From assembly GCA_040380145.1 (NCBI GenBank), contig JBEIJQ010000180.1, positions 1 to 5,705 on the forward strand: a stretch of DNA of 5,705 nucleotides, given 5' to 3'. The position numbers and the translations under genes were made by a program. This document shows positions 1 through 5,518 of this stretch, one piece after another. The notes under the pieces are model-generated. The model did not search any database. It saw nothing but the letters and a program-made list of their open reading frames with translations, and was not told the origin of the DNA. This stretch comes from JBEIJQ01 sp040380145 (GTDB lineage: Bacteria > Bacteroidota > Bacteroidia > Chitinophagales > Saprospiraceae). Positions within the stretch are counted from its first letter, which is position 1. Each line of letters begins with the position of its first letter.

Positions 1-180
1 AAGAAAAAGAAACCAAAGTAAATCCCGATTAAATCCGGCGCCAGCGCGAGTCTTTTGTTCGCGGGCTCGAAAAAAACTCGATTTGCGGGGCAATGTTTTG
101 TCGTTGGATCGACCTCGTTTGCCGCAAATCATCCAACAGGTTTTTTGCTCAGGCCCGCTACCAAAAGCCGCGCTGTCGGG
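1..180 (+). repeat. 180-bp intergenic direct repeat, copy 1
   Basis: This stretch recurs in the same orientation at 5507-5686. By eye the two copies differ at 13 of 180 positions (30, 38, 60, 67, 68, 101, 103, 105, 111, 112, 114, 138, 160) with no indels, about 93% identity. They diverge abruptly after 180. The copy starts at the window edge inside what is, in copy 2, the right arm of a palindrome, so the element probably continues to the left. It contains a 9-bp inverted repeat (80-88 with 122-130) and a 5-bp one (47-51 with 76-80). A TTG-initiated reading frame crosses it, but I do not regard it as a gene. It looks like a dispersed non-coding intergenic element; whether it is multicopy in the genome cannot be seen here. 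Confidence 0.9.
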
Positions 181-352
181 ATTTTCTCGAAGGCCGGCTG
201 GGCCGTAAGAAATTCTTATGGGTCGCTCTTTGATTTTCGAGGGCCTGAATCGTTTTTTAAAGACTGTATTTCAATTTTTTGCAAATAGAAATTTCTAATG
301 GCCGCGATTTGAAATTTTTTCCAATGACAATTCTGGGATAATTTTCATACCG
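181..352. other. Gene-free AT-rich spacer with two small palindromes
   Basis: No convincing gene is seen between the direct repeat and the terminator. Two short palindromes of related form stand out. One is TAAGAAATTCTTA at 206-218 (6-bp arms around one central A). The other is TAGAAATTTCTA at 286-297 (12-bp perfect palindrome). Base composition drops from GC-rich to AT-rich after about 230. The 3' part contains one arm of the 21-bp inverted repeat. The stretch lies downstream of the gene's terminator and may belong to the regulatory region of a gene further left, but no -7 box of the Bacteroidota type was found in it. Confidence 0.55.
320..340 (+). repeat. 21-bp inverted repeat flanking the gene, left arm
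   Basis: The 21 bases beginning TCCAATGACAATT are repeated as the reverse complement at 5376-5396 with a single mismatch (C at 333 against A in the other arm), so 20 of 21 match. Similarity fades at once outside the arms apart from a few T residues. The left arm lies 13 bp beyond the T-tract side of the terminator, so it should be outside the transcript. The two arms bound a 5077-bp segment containing only the large gene and its signals. No target-site duplication is clear: the outer flanks share only a T run, offset by one base. Confidence 0.8.
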
Positions 353-390
353 AAAAAAATGCCGTTTCCCGACATGGGAAACGGCATTTT
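353..390 (-). terminator. Rho-independent terminator of the large gene
   Basis: Positions 356-370 and 376-390 are perfectly complementary over 15 bp around the 5-base loop GACAT. Read on the minus strand, the hairpin is followed by an uninterrupted run of seven T (plus-strand A at 353-359), which overlaps the A/T base of the stem. The stop codon is at 409-411, so the hairpin begins about 18 bases after it. Stem length, GC-rich core (GCCGTTTCCC) and T-tract make this a strong intrinsic terminator. On the plus strand the stem ends in only four T, so it could terminate weakly in that direction too. Confidence 0.93.
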
Positions 391-408
391 GCAAAAGATG
401 GGGGCCGA

Positions 409-3400
409 TCAAGGCTTGTGCAGGACGACTTTCACGGTGCGAATCTCCCCGCCGGCAACGATGCGGACCAAATAGGTTCCGCCGGCTTGTTCGGACAGGT
501 CGAAATCCGCGCGCAAGGCCGAGTTGAGCGCTTGGGTGGCCACGAGACGGCCTTGCAGGTCGAACACCTGAGCGACGCCCGTGGTCTCTTCGTCGAACGC
601 AATGGTGAATTGGCCGACGGTTGGATTGGGGAAAGCCAACAAAATAGGCTCTGCCACAGCTTGCAGGCGCGGTGCGCCACCCATCCATTCGTACGCGCCG
701 AGGTCGTATCCGGCCCCTTGCGGACGGGCGTTCCCGACCAGGTCGGTGGCCACACCAGCCGCCGGCCCGGCGTCGATGGCCGGGGAGCCGCCCAGCAGCA
801 TCAGGTTGGAAGGTGCGTTGGCAAACAGGGGATCAGTGTTGTAGAGCACGTTGTTGCACACGGCCGTGCCGGTGCCGTTGGCGATGCCCGTTTGGTCGAG
901 GACATCCATCAGGCAGGTGTTGAAGGTCATCGAACCGGTGTTTTTGATCGTGAAGTTCAGGTTGCTGCCCGTGGCCGCGGCGTTCCAGAAAATGCAGTTG
1001 TTGGCCAATGCGGCTGCGGCGCCGATGAGATGGGCGTGGTGGCCGGAGAGGGCCGCCGAATTGCCGTTCAGTGTGGCGTGCAGCAAACGGACGTTCTGGT
1101 TGATGGGCGCGGTGGCCGAGTAATACACGCCGGCGCCATAGTTGGAGGAGTTGCCGGTGATCAGGGCGTTTTTCAGTTCGGTGTTCAGCGAACCGCCGGT
1201 GTTGATCAGTATCATGCCGCCGCCGCGCTGGGAACCGTTGTTGTCCGTCATGCGGCAGTTGTCGGCCGTGCAGTTGAGCACTGCGTTTTTGAGGACATAC
1301 AGGGCCATGGCGCCGCCACTGACCGCACCGTTGCCCGAGCACACTATACCGTCCAGGTCGAGGTTGACCGCTCCGTTGAGTAGTTCGGAGTAGCCCATCA
1401 GGCCAGCTCCGGCGGCAGTGGAGGAGTTGTTGGAAACCGAACAGTTGGCCAAGGTTCCGTTGACCGTGCCGCCGCGTCCGTGGAAAAATATTCCGCCGCC
1501 GTTGGACGCACTGTTGTTGGCGATGTTGACATCGGCGAAATTGACGGATGTAGTGCCCTGCAATCGGGCGTGTGCGTACATTCCGCCGCCGTTGAGTCCC
1601 GCGGAATTGCCCGTGAGCGATATGTTGGACGCATTGAGATTGACCGTGCCGCCGGCATTGGCCCAGAGGTTGAGGCCCCCGCCCCAGCGCGGGGTGTTGT
1701 TGCCCGAAACATTGATTCCGTTTCCGAGGTTGATCGTGGCCACGCCGCTGCGCTGGGCAAGGGCCGCCGCGCCGGCTCCGCCGTTGGTGGCGGTGTTGAA
1801 GACGATTTCGCCGGCCGTGAAACTCGGGCTGGCCACGCCGCCGTAATCGGCCTCCACATAAATGCCCCCGCCGAGCAACGAAGCGTTGTTGAAACAGACC
1901 GAACAGTTGTTGAACAGCGGGCTGCTGACCTGACCGGCGCCCTTGGCGCGGATGTAGATGCCTCCGCCGTTCTGCCGTGCCGAGGCATTGGCGTATTGGA
2001 TGATGAACCCGTCCACGACCACGCTGGCGCCCACGTTCTCGGCAACGATCACCCGGTTGGAGTTGTCGGAGTTCACCCCGGGCACTCCTATGTCGCCCGA
2101 CAGGGTAGAAGCGAAGAAAGGCAGTCGATCGCCGAGCGAACAGCCGCCGCCATCGGGGAAACTGCCGTAGATGGAAACGCCGGACTTGAGCAGGAAGGCC
2201 GCCGTGCGGTCGAGGCCGGCGGTCGGATAGTAAACGCCTTGCGCCACCCAAATTTCGTCGCCAGGAACTGCTGCGGCAAGGGCCGATTGCAGGCTGGTGA
2301 AGGCGTTGTTCCAAGTCGAACCGTCATTGGCGCCAATGGCGTTGTCGTTGACCAAGAGGATGTTCGAACCGAAACCGCACAAGATGGTCACGGTGAAGGT
2401 CGAGTTGCCGAGGGTGGCGTTGTTGGTGGGATTCGACAGGTTGAAGACGATGGTCTCGCTGGCTTCTGTCACAGCATCGGCCACAATGGGAACGTTCACG
2501 GTCAGCATCGTGCCGGGCACCGTGAAGGCGGGGAAGGTCACCGTGGTCGGAGAGGCAAAGGTGTAGTCGAGAGCCGAGGTGGCGGTGGAGGCACCGCCGA
2601 TTTGGATGTCCACGCTGGTGGCGGCATTGCTGTAGCCGTTGTATTGTAGGGTGAGCGTGGCCGTTCCCACGGTTTCTTCCACATCCACAAAGGTGCCCAA
2701 AAAGGCGATCTGCGGAGTTTGGAAACAATACACGCCCGGGTCGGCGGCCCCTGGATTGGCAAACATGGCCTGGGCGTTGATCACGTCTCCGGTGGCGGTG
2801 GTGGCCGCGAACCAGTTGGTGGACACGGCGTTGTTGGCGTTGGGCGAACAAAGCACGATCGAGCGTCCGAGGCCGTTGCCTTGGGTGGGCCAAGGAGCCA
2901 CGTCGTCGTAGGTGACCTGGTCCACGATGTTGTTCAGTCCGTCGCGGACGGTGATGGTTTCCCCGCCGTTGGTCAATCCGCCTGAGGTCCACTGCACCGC
3001 TGCGCCGCCGTACACGTTCTGGAAGGCCCGTGAGCTCACGCAGGCCACGAAGTATGCGCCGGGGGCCAATGTGGTATCGGGAAAAGTGAACACCACGGCG
3101 TCGCTGATCGAGCAGCCCAACAGGCGCAGGGGCGATGCGTTGGCGTTTTGGAATTCGATGTACTCCAGGGTGTCGGTGCCCGATTCGGGCGAATTGTACA
3201 TGATCTCGGCGATCACGAGGTTGCTCACGGCCTGGAAATCGTTGGAGGGGATCGTGGCGGTGAAAGTCGGGGTGCCCACCAGCACGCAGCCGCCCTGGGG
3301 GTTGGACAAGGCCAAGACGATCTGTTCGGCACTTTCCGGCAGCAGGTCGTCCACGATGTTCAGCGAAAAGGTCTGAAAAGTGGCGCCGCCCGCCGTGAAT

Positions 3401-5184
3401 GTCACGGTCTGGGGCGAGTTGAAGGTGAAATCTTGGGCCGCTGTCGCGGTGGAGGGCTGCAACACCACATCAACGGTGCAATCGCTGGGCGTCGAAAGGG
3501 TGATCGTGTAGTTGGTGCTTCCCGCGTTTTCCGCCACGGTGGCCGTGGCGATGCCGAAAGCGAAAGTCGGCTGTGGGCAGGACACCCCGGCATCCGCCGC
3601 GCCGGGATTGGCCAGAACGGTGAAGCCGTTGACCACGCCCCAAGTGGGTGCCGTGGCGGCAAACCAGTTGTTGACCGAGGCATTGTTGACCGTGGGCGAG
3701 CACAACACGATCGAAGTGCCGCCGCCCGCCGCTGCAGTGGGCCACGGTGCCTGGTCGTCGTAAGTGACGGAGTCAATGGTCTGTCCAAAGGCGTTGGTCA
3801 GCCGTACCGCCTCGCCGACGTTGTCCAAGGCGCCCAGTGTCCATTGGAACTTTTGGGCGGTCACGCCCGGATAGCGGTTGTTGAAGGCGTTCAGGTTGTT
3901 GCAAAGAACCACATATTCCCCGGGGGCGACGATGGTCGAAACGGGGAAGGTGTAGGTGACACCCAACGAAAAATTAGTTCCGATCAGATCGACCGAGGTG
4001 GGGTTGTTGTTGTACAGCTCTATGAATTCCGTGCTGTCGGTGCCCAGCTCCGAGGGGTTGTACATGAGTTCGGTGATCACCATGTTCGAAACGGTGGGCA
4101 GATCATTGGAGGCGATCGTGGCCGTCAAGGTGTTGGTGGCACCGACCAAACAGCCCCCGGTAGCGTTGGAAAGCGTGAAGACCATCGTTTCGGCCAACTC
4201 GGGCGTGATGTCGTCGGTGATGTTGACGGTGAAATTGAAACTCGTGGCGCCCCCCAAAGTCGAACTGATGGTCGTGGGCGTGGAAAAGGCGAAGTCCTGC
4301 CCGTTGGTGGCGGTAGAGGTTCCGCTCAGCACCACATCCACGGAGCAGTCGGCGGATTGCGACAAGGTGACGGTCCCGGTGAGGGTGCCGGCGTTTTCGT
4401 TGACGGTGGCAGTGGCGGCGGAAAAGTTGAACGAAGAAGACACCACGTTAGGGATCGTCAGGGAAATATTGTCCAAACCGATTTCGTCACGGCTGCCGGT
4501 ATTGCAGCCGAGACTGGCGTCGTCGGAGGAATTCCAGCGCAGATAGATGAAATCGCCGTTGGCCACGCTCAGCCCCGTCAGGCCGATGCTCTTGGCCGCC
4601 GTCAGCACGGTCGTACCCACGGATGCACATCCGGAAGTGAAATCCAGCGAAGGGATGGGGTTCCAAGTCGCGTTGTCGGTGGACCAAGCAAAATTGAAGA
4701 TGGTAGAACGCGCCTGGTCGTTGATGTATTTGATCTCATAGGCGATGTCCAAGGCCGTCATCGCCGCACCGGAATTGTTCTGGACCTTCAAGGCCACAAA
4801 ACTGTTGCCGATGAAGTCCGAGCCGGTGGGCTGGAACCAGAGGGCATTGTTGCCCGCGGCGATCTGACGGGCATACACGCCGCCGGTCGTCACCAAAGCG
4901 GTCGCCAAGCCGCGCGTGTAGTCGGTGCCGGCGGTGGTGGCCGTACCGCCAAAGGCAAGGGTGGTCGGGTTGTCGGTGAAAACGCCCATCGACCACGAGT
5001 TGGAACTCAACTGCCCCGCGGCGGGCGTCGGCTGAAATCCCGCTCCGGTGAACGAGTTGAAGTTGATGGTGAAAGGGGTGCCCGTGCCGGTGATCGAAAA
5101 CTGGGCGTCCAAGCGGACCATGCCGCCGCCCAAGAACATCAACAGGGCCGCCAAAGACCAGGCAAGGGTATTTTTGGTGTGCAT
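409..5184 (-). CDS. Large secreted Calx-beta / lamin-tail / beta-helix protein with T9SS sorting domain
   Basis: The 1591-residue protein is predicted to be exported by Sec, then T9SS, and released or attached at the cell surface. Order of parts: signal peptide 1-28, jelly-roll-like module about 29-247, Calx-beta 251-361, lamin-tail 362-536, Calx-beta 539-649, lamin-tail 650-820, Calx-beta 824-936, right-handed beta-helix about 940-1503, T9SS type A sorting domain about 1511-1591. No catalytic motif was recognised; an adhesive, structural or glycan-binding role is inference. The ATG at 5184-5182 is chosen because a signal peptide follows at once, it is the first ATG after an in-frame TAA near 5270, and it lies about 40 bases after the expected transcription start. 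The leader has no Shine-Dalgarno sequence and is A/T-rich, as is usual in Bacteroidota. The stop is TGA. The frame is intact. Twenty-four cysteines, concentrated in the Calx-beta, lamin-tail and helix parts, suggest disulfides outside the cytoplasm. Family type is confident, exact function unknown. Confidence 0.96.
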   Translation of the reverse strand: MHTKNTLAWSLAALLMFLGGGMVRLDAQFSITGTGTPFTINFNSFTGAGFQPTPAAGQLSSNSWSMGVFTDNPTTLAFGGTATTAGTDYTRGLATALVTTGGVYARQIAAGNNALWFQPTGSDFIGNSFVALKVQNNSGAAMTALDIAYEIKYINDQARSTIFNFAWSTDNATWNPIPSLDFTSGCASVGTTVLTAAKSIGLTGLSVANGDFIYLRWNSSDDASLGCNTGSRDEIGLDNISLTIPNVVSSSFNFSAATATVNENAGTLTGTVTLSQSADCSVDVVLSGTSTATNGQDFAFSTPTTISSTLGGATSFNFTVNITDDITPELAETMVFTLSNATGGCLVGATNTLTATIASNDLPTVSNMVITELMYNPSELGTDSTEFIELYNNNPTSVDLIGTNFSLGVTYTFPVSTIVAPGEYVVLCNNLNAFNNRYPGVTAQKFQWTLGALDNVGEAVRLTNAFGQTIDSVTYDDQAPWPTAAAGGGTSIVLCSPTVNNASVNNWFAATAPTWGVVNGFTVLANPGAADAGVSCPQPTFAFGIATATVAENAGSTNYTITLSTPSDCTVDVVLQPSTATAAQDFTFNSPQTVTFTAGGATFQTFSLNIVDDLLPESAEQIVLALSNPQGGCVLVGTPTFTATIPSNDFQAVSNLVIAEIMYNSPESGTDTLEYIEFQNANASPLRLLGCSISDAVVFTFPDTTLAPGAYFVACVSSRAFQNVYGGAAVQWTSGGLTNGGETITVRDGLNNIVDQVTYDDVAPWPTQGNGLGRSIVLCSPNANNAVSTNWFAATTATGDVINAQAMFANPGAADPGVYCFQTPQIAFLGTFVDVEETVGTATLTLQYNGYSNAATSVDIQIGGASTATSALDYTFASPTTVTFPAFTVPGTMLTVNVPIVADAVTEASETIVFNLSNPTNNATLGNSTFTVTILCGFGSNILLVNDNAIGANDGSTWNNAFTSLQSALAAAVPGDEIWVAQGVYYPTAGLDRTAAFLLKSGVSIYGSFPDGGGCSLGDRLPFFASTLSGDIGVPGVNSDNSNRVIVAENVGASVVVDGFIIQYANASARQNGGGIYIRAKGAGQVSSPLFNNCSVCFNNASLLGGGIYVEADYGGVASPSFTAGEIVFNTATNGGAGAAALAQRSGVATINLGNGINVSGNNTPRWGGGLNLWANAGGTVNLNASNISLTGNSAGLNGGGMYAHARLQGTTSVNFADVNIANNSASNGGGIFFHGRGGTVNGTLANCSVSNNSSTAAGAGLMGYSELLNGAVNLDLDGIVCSGNGAVSGGAMALYVLKNAVLNCTADNCRMTDNNGSQRGGGMILINTGGSLNTELKNALITGNSSNYGAGVYYSATAPINQNVRLLHATLNGNSAALSGHHAHLIGAAAALANNCIFWNAAATGSNLNFTIKNTGSMTFNTCLMDVLDQTGIANGTGTAVCNNVLYNTDPLFANAPSNLMLLGGSPAIDAGPAAGVATDLVGNARPQGAGYDLGAYEWMGGAPRLQAVAEPILLAFPNPTVGQFTIAFDEETTGVAQVFDLQGRLVATQALNSALRADFDLSEQAGGTYLVRIVAGGEIRTVKVVLHKP
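412..654 (-). other. T9SS type A C-terminal sorting domain (residues 1511-1591)
   Basis: The last 81 residues match the Por secretion system type A sorting domain. They have the entry motif AFPNPTVGQFTI (PNP at 1519-1521), VFDLQGRLV (1540-1548), a central LSEQAGGTYLVRI (1563-1575) and the final basic strand TVKVVLHKP. This domain directs cargo through the type IX translocon of Bacteroidota and is usually removed by the sortase PorU, with surface attachment to lipopolysaccharide or release. It sits directly after the beta-helix with a linker of only a few residues. Confidence 0.95.
676..2367 (-). repeat. Right-handed parallel beta-helix with choice-of-anchor Q-type end (residues 940-1503)
   Basis: The region opens with a typical entry segment: NILLVNDNAIGANDGSTWNN, then SLQSALAAAVPGDEIWVAQG and a TAAFLLKSGVSIYGSF cap strand. 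Coils follow, each with Asn-rich turns and a Gly cluster. Gly clusters lie near residues 1073, 1105, 1136, 1168, 1199, 1229, 1259, 1290, 1321 and 1350, so ten coils with a period of 29-32 residues (DNA about 1105-2001). The end has DPLF (1451-1454), GGSPAIDAG (1465-1473), TDLVGNARP and YDLGAYEW, the signature of choice-of-anchor Q beta-helix proteins. Such helices bind or cleave polysaccharides in some families, but no pectate-lyase catalytic cluster was recognised. A histidine cluster, GHHAH, at 1381-1385 is unusual. Confidence 0.88.
2377..2715 (-). other. Third, degenerate Calx-beta domain (residues 824-936)
   Basis: The domain follows the two Calx-lamin units but has no lamin-tail partner. 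It keeps the Calx-beta scaffold: VEETVGTATLTL, STATSALDYTFASP and the final SETIVFNLSNP strand. It differs at key places. The paired acidic DD of the first two domains (324-325, 612-613) is AD here (902-903), and the preceding PE is TE. The cysteines seen in the first two domains (C280/C345 and C569/C633) are absent: the matching segments read NAATSVDIQ and NATLGNS. It probably acts as a linker to the beta-helix with weaker or no calcium binding; that functional reading is inference. Confidence 0.8.
2716..4434 (-). repeat. Tandem duplicated Calx-beta plus lamin-tail unit (residues 251-538 and 539-823)
   Basis: Two consecutive units of about 285-288 residues have the same architecture and visibly related sequence. 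Unit 1 is encoded at 3571-4434 and unit 2 at 2716-3570. Matching landmarks: ATATVNENAG / ATATVAENAG, DCSVDVVL / DCTVDVVL, NITDD..PE..E / NIVDD..PE..E, GGC near the Calx end, then SND, VITELMYN / VIAEIMYN, SVTYDDQAPWPT / QVTYDDVAPWPT, SIVLCSP / SIVLCSP and NPGAADAGVSC / NPGAADPGVYC. The Calx-beta parts keep the acidic DD and E residues expected for calcium binding. The lamin-tail parts are immunoglobulin-like extracellular modules. DNA similarity is visible but clearly diverged, so the duplication is not recent. Confidence 0.9.
4444..5100 (-). other. N-terminal beta-sandwich (jelly-roll-like) module, residues 29-247
   Basis: This 219-residue part ends with NSSDDASLGCNTGSRDEIGL and then DNISLTIP (218-245). 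That is the typical closing pattern of extracellular jelly-roll modules: an Arg/Trp-containing strand, an acidic Gly/Ser loop, then R-D-x-I-x-L-D-N-I-S. The middle (residues 126-185) describes strands with alternating hydrophobic residues, such as FVALKV, LDIAYEIKYI and FNFAWSTD. Cysteines 186 and 227 could pair. In related proteins such modules are substrate-binding or structural. The fold assignment is from motif shape only, without a search. Confidence 0.55.
5101..5184 (-). other. Signal peptide (residues 1-28)
   Basis: The N-terminus has a short positive region (MHTKN), a hydrophobic core at about residues 7-19 (LAWSLAALLMFLG) and a polar end RLDAQ. Cleavage is most likely after A27, leaving an N-terminal glutamine, a pattern common in exported Bacteroidota proteins; after Q28 is possible. 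There is no lipobox cysteine, so this is a type I signal rather than a lipoprotein signal. It is the Sec step needed before T9SS export. Confidence 0.9.
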
Positions 5185-5228
5185 CGCAAGAGAGATTTTG
5201 ATGAAAAAATTTGATCCGAAAAACGGCG

Positions 5229-5236
5229 CAAAGGTA
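5229..5236 (-). promoter_or_regulatory. Bacteroidota-type promoter -7 box (TACCTTTG)
   Basis: On the minus strand the sequence reads TACCTTTGCGCC, a perfect match to the TAnnTTTG -7 consensus used by the Bacteroidota housekeeping sigma factor. Transcription would start near 5222-5226, giving a leader of about 40 bases before the ATG at 5184. No TTG of the -33 element lies at the usual distance (17-23 bases upstream); the nearest is 27 bases away at 5264-5266. The poor -33 region fits a promoter needing an activator, which is inference. Confidence 0.72.
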
Positions 5237-5260
5237 GGCTGTTTGTTCGGCGAAACAGCC
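5237..5260. promoter_or_regulatory. Inverted repeat abutting the -7 box (candidate operator)
   Basis: GGCTGTTT at 5237-5244 and AAACAGCC at 5253-5260 are perfect 8-bp inverted arms around the 8-base spacer GTTCGGCG. The element begins at the base next to the -7 box and fills the gap between the -7 and -33 positions. A dimeric protein bound there would block or remodel RNA polymerase. It is too far upstream to be in the transcript, so an RNA hairpin role for this gene is unlikely. Confidence 0.5.
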
Positions 5261-5282
5261 GGCCAATGTTAGGCAAATGTTA
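5261..5282 (-). promoter_or_regulatory. Tandem 11-bp direct repeats upstream of the promoter
   Basis: On the minus strand TAACATTTGCC and TAACATTGGCC lie end to end, 10 of 11 bases identical, covering about -36 to -57 relative to the expected start. Spacing of about one helical turn puts both copies on the same DNA face, as for activator half-sites. They adjoin the inverted repeat at 5237-5260 without a gap. No binding protein can be named from the sequence. Confidence 0.45.
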
Positions 5283-5320
5283 ATTTTGGGCCGGCGTGTT
5301 CATTGGGAAAGGGTGTTTTG

Positions 5321-5374
5321 TTTTTTTTAAAAAAAATAAAAATTACATACTTTTTTAATTTTTACTTAAAAAAA
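5321..5374. promoter_or_regulatory. AT-only tract with A/T runs
   Basis: These 54 bases contain three C and no G, in an otherwise GC-rich window. Runs of T8 followed by A8 (5321-5336), then A5, T6, T5 and A7, make intrinsic curvature or easy melting likely. The tract lies about 85-145 bp upstream of the -7 box, too far for a classical UP element but suitable for a nucleoid-protein binding or bending site. No gene is supported here. Confidence 0.45.
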
Positions 5375-5375
5375 C

Positions 5376-5396
5376 TATCCCATAATTGTCATTGGA
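5376..5396 (-). repeat. 21-bp inverted repeat flanking the gene, right arm
   Basis: This is the reverse complement of 320-340 with one mismatch in 21. It lies about 140 bp upstream of the -7 box, directly after the AT-only tract. Together the arms enclose the gene with its promoter and terminator. Outside the arm the sequence is unrelated to the flank of the left copy. Confidence 0.8.
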
Positions 5397-5431
5397 CTTT
5401 TTCGATTCTTCTCAAAAGAGACTTTTTCGAT
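5395..5431 (+). repeat. Pair of 12-bp direct repeats
   Basis: GACTTTTTCGAT occurs exactly at 5395-5406 and again at 5420-5431, 25 bp apart start to start, in a stretch without a gene. The first copy overlaps the last two bases of the 21-bp arm. The purpose is unknown; it could be a leftover of local duplication or a binding-site pair. Confidence 0.6.
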
Positions 5432-5486
5432 GGTTTTCAGCGGTACCGTTTGGACAGTTCGCAAGGTGATTTGTTCCTCGATGGGC

Positions 5487-5518
5487 TTTCTTTTTCTTCT
5501 TCCAAAAAGAAAAAGAAA
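5487..5518. repeat. A/T-rich palindrome at the start of repeat copy 2
   Basis: TTTCTTTTTCTT at 5487-5498 is perfectly complementary to 5507-5518. Two more pairs follow after one mismatch, leaving a tiny loop around CC at 5502-5503. The stem has almost no GC pairs and no following T-tract of the terminator type, so it is a weak terminator at best. The right arm is also the first 12 bases of the 180-bp repeat. The matching left arm of copy 1 would lie just outside the window. Confidence 0.7.

Noticed and set aside
55..288. Possible 77-residue protein from a TTG inside repeat copy 1, with a similar 47-residue frame in copy 2 (5561-5704)
   Set aside because: Rare start codon, no ribosome signal or promoter, different ends in the two copies, and differences between copies that often change residues. 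A non-coding repeat explains it better.
418..1383. Open plus-strand frame of 321 codons
   Set aside because: Antisense shadow of the beta-helix and sorting-domain codons; low-complexity translation and no start signals.
1105..2001. CRISPR-like periodicity of the repeated CCGCCGCCGTT motifs on the plus strand
   Set aside because: The roughly 93-bp period is explained by Gly-rich codons in the 31-residue beta-helix coils; intervals are coding and the repeats are imperfect.
833..2314. Minus-strand frame of 493 codons overlapping the large gene
   Set aside because: Same-strand alternative frame; the translation is Arg/His/Gln-rich, typical of a frame-shifted GC-rich coding sequence.
3148..5214. 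Open plus-strand frame of 688 codons opposite the large gene
   Set aside because: It lies antisense to a gene with a signal peptide and clear domains. Its translation is Gly/Arg/Val-rich with no recognisable fold, as expected for a GC-rich shadow frame.
5281..5288. TAATTTTG on the plus strand fits TAnnTTTG as a divergent promoter
   Set aside because: No TTG at the -33 distance and no credible gene downstream within the window; chance match in AT-rich DNA.
320..5396. Reading the 21-bp inverted arms as proven transposon ends
   Set aside because: No transposase, no clear target-site duplication and arms far shorter than most terminal repeats; kept only as a finding to test.
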